Assembly (NCBI GenBank): GCA_028820455.1
Contig: JAPPJC010000034.1
Span: 1 to 34,157, forward strand
DNA length: 34,157 bases
Reading direction: 5' to 3'
DNA from: Acidimicrobiaceae bacterium
GTDB taxonomy: Bacteria; Actinomycetota; Acidimicrobiia; Acidimicrobiales; Aldehydirespiratoraceae
Shown: piece after piece, positions 27,465 through 34,157 of the stretch
How the letters are laid out: the number at the start of each line of letters is the position of its first letter
Numbering within the stretch: the stretch's first letter is position 1
Program-made: the position numbers and the translations under genes
The notes under the pieces: generated by a model
The model's input: the letters and a program-made list of their open reading frames with translations, nothing else
Databases searched by the model: none
Told to the model about the DNA's origin: nothing

Positions 27465-28907
27465 ATGACGCGCAATACCAACAAGCCTGAACGCCGTCTG
27501 CTGGGTTTTCTTGTTGGTGCCTCACCACAAGGCAAACCACCGAGGTCTCAGCCGCGGGGTGCGGAGCCTGTGAAGTCTTATCCACCACCGAGGTCTCAGC
27601 CGCGGGGTGCGGAGCCTGTGAAGTCTTATCCACCACCGAGGTCTCAGCCGCGGCCAACCTTTCAGCCCGCCGCGGACGTCGAGCATCGAAGTGCTGTTGC
27701 TGTCACTGGTGTTGCACCGGAACTTGATGACGGGGTTGATCCAGCCTATGATGCAGTCGACCGCAACTGGGTGCGGTACCGGCCACGCTGGGGTAGTTTG
27801 CCACGTCTGTTGTTGTTCGTGTGCGTGCTGTTAGCTTCCGTGTTTTGGGGTCGAGCCCGTATCTACAAGTGGGTCGACGAGCAAATCCACCCTGATGGCA
27901 TTAAAGATTCGGTCGAATACACTGTGGTGCCCGGTGCTTCTGTCAATGATGTGGCGACTGGACTCCATTCCGCTGGGATTATCGGCAACGCAACCGTTTT
28001 CAGGTATTGGTTGCGCTGCGAAGGCGAGCTTTCCATCAGTCGGTTCCTGACCTGCGATGCGGATACACCGATAAGAGCAGGCGACTACGAATTCACCACC
28101 AACATGGATTTTGAGAGTGCTTTGAACGTATTGCTGGAAGGTCCGGTGTCGTCTGACCCTGAAGTGTTAGCCACTATAACCATTCCGGAAGGTTTACGTT
28201 GGAGCGAGACGATGGAGATATTATTGCGGCAAAACCCTTCTTTCAACCGAAAAGAACTTGAGGCAGCCTTCGTTTCCCTAGTAGACGAGTCCGATTATCT
28301 TCCCGAAGACACTGAACATCCCACACTGGAGGGCTTATTGTTTCCAGCTACTTATGACATCCCTATCTCTGGTAGGGGACTTACCGATGAATACGGCTTT
28401 CTGCGCCGCCTAGTCAGAGAGTTCAACCGGCGTTTCAGCAATCTGTTGACAGAGAACTCGGGGTTGTCTCCCGAGTTGCAGGACCTCGGTTTACGGCCTT
28501 ATGACATCGTCGTTGTCGCCAGTCTTATCGAGGAGGAGGCTTTGGTCAGTGAGGATCGTCCTAAGATAGCGCGTGTCATTTATAACCGTTTAGCGGTTGA
28601 CGAGTATCTGGGCATCGATGCTTCCGTATGTTACGCGTCCAACAAACCTTGCCTTGAATTGACCACTGAAGATCTTAGAAGAGAATCGCCTTGGAATACG
28701 CGTGTGGTGAAGGGCTTGCCTCCCACTCCGATCTCAGCACCCAGTGAGGCGTCATTGCAAGCTGCCTTGCAACCAGCCGAGGGCGATTGGTTGTTTTACG
28801 TGCTCACCGACGCTGGTGGGGTGAAAGGGGCGCACCATTTTTCGTTGACTATTCAAGAACACAACGAGCAAGTACAAGTATGCCGCGAAATGGGATACTG
28901 CGGATGA
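27465..28907 (+). CDS. mltG: Endolytic murein transglycosylase MltG-like (YceG)
   Basis: Single TM LLLFVCVLLASVFWG, YTVVPGASVNDVATGLHSAGII, LEGLLFPATYDI, VVVASLIEEEALVSEDRPKIARVIYNRL, ALQPAEGDWLFYVLTDAGG. Confidence 0.93.
   Translation: MTRNTNKPERRLLGFLVGASPQGKPPRSQPRGAEPVKSYPPPRSQPRGAEPVKSYPPPRSQPRPTFQPAADVEHRSAVAVTGVAPELDDGVDPAYDAVDRNWVRYRPRWGSLPRLLLFVCVLLASVFWGRARIYKWVDEQIHPDGIKDSVEYTVVPGASVNDVATGLHSAGIIGNATVFRYWLRCEGELSISRFLTCDADTPIRAGDYEFTTNMDFESALNVLLEGPVSSDPEVLATITIPEGLRWSETMEILLRQNPSFNRKELEAAFVSLVDESDYLPEDTEHPTLEGLLFPATYDIPISGRGLTDEYGFLRRLVREFNRRFSNLLTENSGLSPELQDLGLRPYDIVVVASLIEEEALVSEDRPKIARVIYNRLAVDEYLGIDASVCYASNKPCLELTTEDLRRESPWNTRVVKGLPPTPISAPSEASLQAALQPAEGDWLFYVLTDAGGVKGAHHFSLTIQEHNEQVQVCREMGYCG
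27537..27653. repeat. 48-bp in-frame tandem repeat, 2.4 copies, in the mltG cytoplasmic N-terminus
   Basis: Starts at 27537, 27585, 27633; encodes PPRSQPRGAEPVKSYP x2 then PPRSQPR. Confidence 0.97.
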
Positions 28908-29722
28908 GCCCGAGAAACCCTTCACGGATAGCAGCTGTGATTGGCTACCCGGTAAGTCATTCCCGCTCTCCGGCTATCCACAACGCCGCATTCGAAATTA
29001 CTGGTCTTGACTGGTTTTACACTTATTTTGAAGTGCCGGCAGGTTCCGGGGCAGCGGCCTTGGACGCGATGCGCACATTGAATCTTGGCGGCTTGTCAGT
29101 GACCATGCCCCTGAAACCGGAAGCAGCTGCCGCAGCCGACATGATGGACGACGAGGTAGCCGCATTGGGGGTCGCTAATTGCATAGTACCGGTAGCCGGT
29201 AAGAAGCTTCGAGCTGCCAACACGGACAGCTACGGCTTTGTGGCAGGTCTGAAAGCCGATGCGGGTATCACCCCTGCAGGCCGTAGTGTGCTTATACTCG
29301 GCGGGGGTGGGGCAGCCCGTGCTATCGCCTGGGGGGTCGCATCTGCAGGTGCAGAATCGGTGATCGTGGCCAATCGTACCCCTACTGCAGCAGAAGAGAC
29401 CGCTGCTTTAGCAGGCTCGGTGGGTCGTGTAGGTAGCCACAAGGATGTTCGTTCAGCCGACATAGTGGTAAACGCGACTTCAGTGGGTATGGGCTCCGAC
29501 GGGTCTGTGCCCTGCGATCCTGACTTGCTGCAAACTGGCCAGGTGGCAGTTGATATTGTGTACGAGCCTTTGGAGACCGCATGGTTGTGTGCACTGCGAT
29601 CACGTAATGTTGAGGCTCATGGCGGGTTGTCGATGCTTGTGTATCAAGCAGCACGGGCTTTCACCTTGTGGACAGACAAGCCGGCACCTGTGGAGGCAAT
29701 GCGCAAAGCCGCGCTTGGTTAG
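28904..29722 (+). CDS. aroE: Shikimate dehydrogenase
   Basis: AAVIGYPVSHSRSPAIHNAAFEITG, LSVTMPLKPEAA, AANTDSYGF, LILGGGGAARAIAWG, NATSVGMG. ATG 28904 overlaps the mltG stop; ORF-track extension to 28787 rejected. Confidence 0.94.
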   Translation: MSPRNPSRIAAVIGYPVSHSRSPAIHNAAFEITGLDWFYTYFEVPAGSGAAALDAMRTLNLGGLSVTMPLKPEAAAAADMMDDEVAALGVANCIVPVAGKKLRAANTDSYGFVAGLKADAGITPAGRSVLILGGGGAARAIAWGVASAGAESVIVANRTPTAAEETAALAGSVGRVGSHKDVRSADIVVNATSVGMGSDGSVPCDPDLLQTGQVAVDIVYEPLETAWLCALRSRNVEAHGGLSMLVYQAARAFTLWTDKPAPVEAMRKAALG

Positions 29723-29761
29723 TGCCATGGGGTGGGGTGTGCCATGCGGTGCATCCGATAT

Positions 29762-29771
29762 GGGGGGGGGG
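29762..29771. repeat. Homopolymer G10 tract
   Basis: TATGGGGGGGGGGCGGCG; ten consecutive G. Confidence 0.9.
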
Positions 29772-30021
29772 CGGCGAGCATACAGATTCTGACACTGACA
29801 TCAGAACCCACTAATAAGGTAAAGGGGGGTTGGGAAAGCACATTAGCATAGCCGCGCTTGGGTAGGTTAGCGCGAAGGCTAAGCTAGAAGCTCCCACCAG
29901 CCTCCATGTAGAAGTAGGGGTGATGTGTAAAGCTGCGCTTGGGTAGCGCGCTGCACCAGCCATTTTAAACTCATTCCAACTACTTGCACAGTCTCGCATT
30001 ATTGTAGTCATAAGCTACTAT

Positions 30022-30040
30022 AGTATTTTTAAATACTTTT
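30022..30040. promoter_or_regulatory. AT-rich palindrome upstream of the prepilin peptidase gene
   Basis: AGTATTT-TT-AAATACT followed by TTT, ~16 bp before the predicted start; could be a terminator or operator. Confidence 0.35.
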
Positions 30041-30055
30041 CAATAGTTTTCAAGG

Positions 30056-31063
30056 TTGGTTGTGCTTGTGTTGGTTTTGTCTGCGCAGCTGCTGCTGGTG
30101 TCGTTTGCAGGGCTGTGGCAAGAATCCTCAATTTTTCTGTTGTCATCAGGCTTAGTGGGTTTCGCTGTCGGGTGTTTTGCAGTGCGAATCGCAGACTGGT
30201 ACACGCTGCCTGCTTGTGACTGCACTAGGCAGGGGCACCACGCTTCTAAACCGCCTCGCCGGTTTCCTTCGACAGTTTCCAAGCGGGTTCTCACATGCTT
30301 AACTGTGTCTGCCCTTTTTGTTGCTGTGGCGGCACGTTTTGGTTTTGAATGGGAGGCGATACCACCGTTTTTGGCTGCTACCGCGCTAGTAGTGTTATCG
30401 CTGGTCGATCTGCGTTCTTATCGTCTGCCGGATGTTGTTGTGTTTACAGCTCTGGTTGTTGGTGCAGCTGTCATTTTCTTGTTGTCACTGTTCATTGGTG
30501 ATATCAGAGTACTACTGATAGTGGTTGCTGCTTCACTTGGATGCGCATTGCTCATGTCGCTTGTCTACGCGGTGAATCCTGGCGGGCTCGGATTCGGAGA
30601 CGTCAAACTGTCGCTGCTTTTAGGGTTACATCTTGGCTGGGTAGCAGCAACATTTCATCAGAGTTGGCTGGCAGCTGTCGTGCTTGTCTTACATGCTCTG
30701 TTGATCAGTAGTTGTGTGGGAGTGCTGATGGGCGTGGTAGTAGTAATGTTACGTCGTTTGGGTTATAACGTTTTGCCCGACCCGACCAAAACTGTGGTTT
30801 GCCCAAAACTTGCAGCAGCAGATAAGGCGATGACGATAAACACGAGGGCAAGCCGAATAGCATCGGGTCTAGCTGCGAATACTTCTCGCCACGCGATCCG
30901 TAGTAAGGCTAAAACTGCAACAGCGAACACTACAACAGACCAGGCTGTGGACACCGTGACAAGTCAACCCGTGGACACCGCGTTTCCATTTGGGCCTGCT
31001 CTCGCTGCTGGCACTTTGATAGCTGTTTTGTTCTCCGAAACCCTCCTAGACGCAATGCTATGA
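30056..31063 (+). CDS. A24 family prepilin peptidase-like membrane protein
   Basis: Multiple TM segments; aspartate motifs VDLRSYRLPD and GGLGFGDVKLSLLLGLHLGW. Start uncertain (TTG 30056 or GTG 30062). Confidence 0.8.
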   Translation: MVVLVLVLSAQLLLVSFAGLWQESSIFLLSSGLVGFAVGCFAVRIADWYTLPACDCTRQGHHASKPPRRFPSTVSKRVLTCLTVSALFVAVAARFGFEWEAIPPFLAATALVVLSLVDLRSYRLPDVVVFTALVVGAAVIFLLSLFIGDIRVLLIVVAASLGCALLMSLVYAVNPGGLGFGDVKLSLLLGLHLGWVAATFHQSWLAAVVLVLHALLISSCVGVLMGVVVVMLRRLGYNVLPDPTKTVVCPKLAAADKAMTINTRASRIASGLAANTSRHAIRSKAKTATANTTTDQAVDTVTSQPVDTAFPFGPALAAGTLIAVLFSETLLDAML

Positions 31064-31116
31064 GAATTCAAAATAGCCTAGACGTTGGAGTGCGCTAATG
31101 GCTGCATCTGGAGATG

Positions 31117-31524
31117 CTAGCTCAGAGATGGAGTGTCTTCAGTTATGACGTCTTCCTCTGTGAGTACGTCACCCCAGATGAGCCAGAGATCGCGTAGCCA
31201 CGGGTCGTCAAGACGGTTGTCATCCTTACCGAGTTCATAGAATCCTCGCAATTCAACCCCGACATTCCGGGCAGCTCCACCGAGAACATAAACGGTAGTC
31301 CGTATAACAGATCCAACCCCGACATTCCAGGCGGCTCTCTCAAGCATCTTGACGATCTTCTCTCCAGGGACTGTGATGATTGCGGGAAGTTCTTCCTCGG
31401 GCGTTGCCCCGGATGTATTTTCTTTCAGAGGGATGGAAATGGTCATCGTGCGTTCCTCCTCGGGTGTTGTTGGACGTGGCATTCTACTCGAAGAGCGGTG
31501 ATAGTCGTAAGTGGTGATAGTCAT
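31117..31524 (-). CDS. Hypothetical protein built from degenerate ~20-residue repeats
   Basis: 135 aa from MTITTYDYHRSSSRM; SD-like GGAGAAG and TATACT upstream of 31524 on the minus strand; internal repeats TPEEER.../TPEEEL... and AAWNVGV/AARNVGV. Confidence 0.55.
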   Translation of the reverse strand: MTITTYDYHRSSSRMPRPTTPEEERTMTISIPLKENTSGATPEEELPAIITVPGEKIVKMLERAAWNVGVGSVIRTTVYVLGGAARNVGVELRGFYELGKDDNRLDDPWLRDLWLIWGDVLTEEDVITEDTPSLS

Positions 31525-31739
31525 GACAAATTCTTCTCCAGTATACTCTAATCCAAATGTAGCTGAGAGGTGTGACAACACTAACCCGTATCTACTCTCG
31601 AAGTGTTTCAAGTATGTGATGGTGCAAAAGCTTGAACGTCAAGATTCAAGCTGTGACATTAATCTAGCTACAGCCAGCACATCCCTTTTGTGGCTCTTCA
31701 GATTTGCGGGTGGGCTTGGAGTTGGGGGTGTGGGATTCC

Positions 31740-32183
31740 TCGCTGTGATTGGCGGCCGGTGAACCATGCTGTGATGAGCTGGGGCAAAGCACTGTTGATA
31801 GCCGACACCGACAGGATCGGCGGGGTGCTGGCATTGGGGCTTGATGAGATTCTGTTCTGTCGCCGCGGTAGGTTCAAAAAACGATGCTGGGCGACCAGTA
31901 CGCGACCAGTACTGTGGAGCAGCTGGCAGAGGACTTACGGGACCCGGGCACACCGACAGAGATCAACAGGCTGGGCTGCACGCTGCAGCATTGGAGAACC
32001 CAGATCTCGAACTGGTATTATGCCCAGGTCAGCAACGGACCCACCGAAGCTGCGAACAACCTTTTGAAACGCATCAAACGCGTCGGTTCGCATTTCACGA
32101 ACTTCGGCGATTACCGTATCAGAATGCTGCTATAGGCAGGCAAACCCGACTGGAGCCTACTGGACACACTCACTCCTGTGTGA
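31740..32183 (+). pseudogene. ISL3-family transposase pseudogene (N-terminal and central catalytic parts missing, frameshifted, nonsense codon)
   Basis: Frame 1: VNHAVMSWGKALLIADTDRIGGVLALGLDEILFCRRGRFKKRCWATS. Other frame: LAEDLRDPGTPTEINRLGCTLQHWRTQISNWYYAQVSNGPTEAANNLLKRIKRVGSHFTNFGDYRIRMLL*AGKPDWSLLDTLTPV. Confidence 0.85.
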
Positions 32184-32357
32184 AATCCGCGCAGCTGCCA
32201 TAACAGCACACACCACTGAAACCTCGAAGGGTTCGCAGCAACCCCTCTCCGTGCTCCAGCACCGCAACAGGGCTCACCACTACCACTGACACCAAGACCT
32301 GATACCATTCCAAAGTCCGCCGGGGCCGCCTCAGAGCTGCCACAGGGGTTCTGCTGT

Positions 32358-32469
32358 GCATTCGATAACCGGATTCAAAGGCGTCTGTCACCCCCGAGCG
32401 ATTGAGTCGATCACCCTCGACCGTGAAGCGCATTCGATAACCGGATTCAAAGGCGTCTGCCACCCCCGA
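32358..32469. repeat. 40-bp direct repeat pair, period 72 bp, inside the right part of the ISL3 relic
   Basis: GCATTCGATAACCGGATTCAAAGGCGTCTG(T/C)CACCCCCGA at 32358-32397 and 32430-32469. Confidence 0.95.
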
Positions 32470-32656
32470 CTCCACCCTCAAGTCCGAAGAACCGGTAATT
32501 CATCACATCTACATCATACGCGGAATTCAAAGACGTGCTAGGTGTCATCTGCTGGAGATGGCTGGCCCCGCTTGCTGAGTAAATATTTATAATCTTTTAT
32601 ATAATACGGGTTTTATAAAAGAATATAAAGTGGAAGCTTCTGCAGGGGAGATAGAC

Positions 32657-33751
32657 ATGGGTAATCCTTTCGCTCCAGGGTTTGGCACTCAGCCGCCGTT
32701 GTTGGCTGGGCGCGACGGTATCCTCCGGCGTATTGCCTCGGCTATGATCGCCGGTCCCCGACACCCGGACAGTACACTGGTCATCACCGGTGCCAGGGGT
32801 ACCGGTAAGACCGTGCTTCTCAACGCTGTCGAAGCCGACGGTCGCTCGCGGGGCTGGGCGGCCATAGCGGTCTCGGCCTCAGAGGAGGGGGGACTGACAT
32901 ACAACGTGACCGCTGCGGCGTCCGATCCGAACCGTTGGCCGCAACGGTGGAAACAGCAGGCGGTCGGTTTTGAGGCGGATGTCGCAGCGCGCCTGCCATT
33001 CAGGAACGGCGATCGTCGGACACTGCGCGCTTCTCTCACCGATCTGTCCGCCATAGCCGCTAGAAGAGAGGCCGGTGTGCTCATCACTGTCGATGAGTTG
33101 CAAGCAGCCGACGCCGTGGATGCTCAGATGTTCGCCAACGCGATCCAGCATGTCGTCCGCCGCGAGCAGCGGCCAGTGATGTTCATCGGTGCGGGGCTCC
33201 CCGAAGTGGAAGACACTGTACTGGCAGATGATGGGATTACTTTCTTTCAACGGTGCCGACGTGTAGCCATAGGGCCGATCTCGAACGAAGATGTCAGAAC
33301 CGCTTTGGAACAGCCTGTCATAGACGCGGCAGGATGGATCGAGCCCGCTGCCTTGGATACCGCTGTGGCGGCAGCATCCGGGTACCCTTTCATGGTCCAA
33401 CTCATCGGATTCCACGCTTGGGAGCACTCACCCGACCCGCGATCTGGGATCACAACCGCAGCCGTGGCCAAGGGACTGCTGGACGCGAACGATGAGATGG
33501 TGAATCTTGTGATCAAACCTGTCTGGAAACGTCTATCCGAAGCTGATCGCGCATTCCTAATGGCGATGGCGCAGGACAGCGGCGACAGCAGCATATCGAA
33601 CATCGCCGCCCGTCTGCGGAAATCGTCCTCGCATGTGGGTGTGTACAGATCCCGTCTGATCCGAGCAGGGGTGATACGCTGCACACGTCGCGGCCACGTG
33701 CGGTTCACCCATGAGAGCATGCGACAATGGCTCATCAATGACCACCGGTAA
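32657..33751 (+). CDS. AAA-family ATP-binding protein with C-terminal winged-helix-like region (orphan ATPase)
   Basis: NPFAPGFGTQPPLLAGRDG, Walker A GARGTGKT, Walker B VLITVDE, FIGAGLPEVEDTV; C-terminal SNIAARLRKSSSHVGVYRSRLIRAGVIR HTH-like. ATG 32657 with GGGGAGA upstream. Confidence 0.8.
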   Translation: MGNPFAPGFGTQPPLLAGRDGILRRIASAMIAGPRHPDSTLVITGARGTGKTVLLNAVEADGRSRGWAAIAVSASEEGGLTYNVTAAASDPNRWPQRWKQQAVGFEADVAARLPFRNGDRRTLRASLTDLSAIAARREAGVLITVDELQAADAVDAQMFANAIQHVVRREQRPVMFIGAGLPEVEDTVLADDGITFFQRCRRVAIGPISNEDVRTALEQPVIDAAGWIEPAALDTAVAAASGYPFMVQLIGFHAWEHSPDPRSGITTAAVAKGLLDANDEMVNLVIKPVWKRLSEADRAFLMAMAQDSGDSSISNIAARLRKSSSHVGVYRSRLIRAGVIRCTRRGHVRFTHESMRQWLINDHR

Positions 33752-33821
33752 GTGAGCACGCATAAGCGGATTCCACCTGGGCATCTCAATAAGCTGATAA
33801 ACGAATTAAAGACCAGAAACA

Positions 33822-34077
33822 CTAGCCGACAACGGTGGCTGCTACCGCAGCCGCCAGTGGTGTGAAGCCATGCGAACCACCAAGACTCGCTACAAGCGTA
33901 CCCGGCTCTATCGTCCACAAGACCAACGGCAAAGTCGAACGCTTCCACCGGACCCTGGCTCGAAGAATGGGCCTACACGCGAAACCAGGCCTCACAAACA
34001 CAACGCACAACAGCCTTACAAAGGCTTCCCACACTACTACAATCAACACAGAACCCGCAGCATACGACACTAGCCGG
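33822..34077 (+). pseudogene. IS481-like (rve/DDE) transposase fragment, multiply frameshifted
   Basis: Across frames: ADNGGCYRSRQWCEAMRTTKTRYKRTRLYRPQ / TNGKVERFHRTLAR / EWAYTRNQASQTQRTTALQ / FPHYYNQHRTRSIRH*PVSR. Confidence 0.8.
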
Positions 34078-34157
34078 TTAGCCGTGCTGCCACGGCCTGC
34101 GTCACACTACTACAATCAACACAGAACCCGCAGCATACGACACTAGCCGGTTAGCCG
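34030..34157. repeat. 55-bp exact direct repeat, period 73 bp, ending at the window end
   Basis: CACACTACTACAATCAACACAGAACCCGCAGCATACGACACTAGCCGGTTAGCCG at 34030-34084 and 34103-34157. Confidence 0.98.

Larger units (their letters stand above)
31692..32493 (+). mobile_element. Relic of an ISL3-family insertion sequence with recognisable terminal inverted repeats
   Basis: Left end GGCTCTTCAGATTTGCGGGTGG (31692-31713); reverse complement of the right end GGTTCTTCGGACTTGAGGGTGG, i.e. ending at 32493; about 17-18 of 22 positions match. Transposase remnants lie between. Confidence 0.7.

Noticed and set aside
27457-27657. Minus-strand repeat protein (AAETSVVDKTSQAPHP x2)
   Set aside because: It is the antisense reading of the mltG 48-bp repeat; the sense frame continues into a well-supported MltG.
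28787-28903. N-terminal extension of the aroE ORF
   Set aside because: It overlaps the mltG coding region out of frame; the ATGA-coupled start at 28904 gives a normal AroE N-terminus.
31511-31762. Plus-strand 83-aa ORF across the orphan gene promoter and IS left end
   Set aside because: It crosses the SD/promoter-like region of the minus-strand gene and the IS boundary; no domain support.
32358-32469. CRISPR array
   Set aside because: Only two clear 40-bp copies with one 32-bp intervening segment, located within an IS relic, and no cas genes in the window.
32630-32656. Upstream start for the AAA ATPase
   Set aside because: The first nine codons include the SD-like GGGGAGA; MGNPFAPGFG at 32657 matches the family-like N-terminus better.
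21940-34157. Common ancestry of the two 73-bp units (hisS-rtcB array versus IS481-end array)
   Set aside because: Manual alignment in both orientations gave only short scattered matches (e.g. ACGCAG, CGGGT), not more than expected by chance.

Overview
The window looks like a ~34 kb chromosomal segment of an actinobacterium-like genome (possibly Acidimicrobiia; lineage inferred only from gene order and protein motifs). Most of it is conserved core: tRNA-Pro(GGG) 3' part, NifU-type protein, SthA-like flavoprotein, HyuA-like protein, metY, proS(-), dienelactone hydrolase(-), yebC-ruvC-ruvA-ruvB-queA-tgt-yajC-secD-secF-relA-hisS, rtcB(-), a DUF948-like gene, a small coiled protein gene, alaS-ruvX-mltG-aroE, and a prepilin peptidase. 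The last ~3 kb is accessory: a tandem-repeat orphan protein(-), an internally deleted ISL3-family relic with recognisable ends, an orphan AAA ATPase, and a decayed IS481-like transposase fragment running to the window end. The strongest signal not explained by gene annotation is a high density of short direct or tandem duplications, about 14 in 34 kb. They fall at gene starts, gene ends, disordered coding tails and intergenic gaps. Three unrelated loci share an exact 73-bp period and a fourth has a 72-bp period. The window ends exactly at the end of a 55-nt repeat, which suggests an assembly break inside a longer 73-bp array. I found no convincing new defence system, CRISPR array or biosynthetic cluster. 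The best novelty candidates are the duplication pattern, the duplicated ruvX start, the repeat-built orphan protein, and the orphan ATPase between IS relics.
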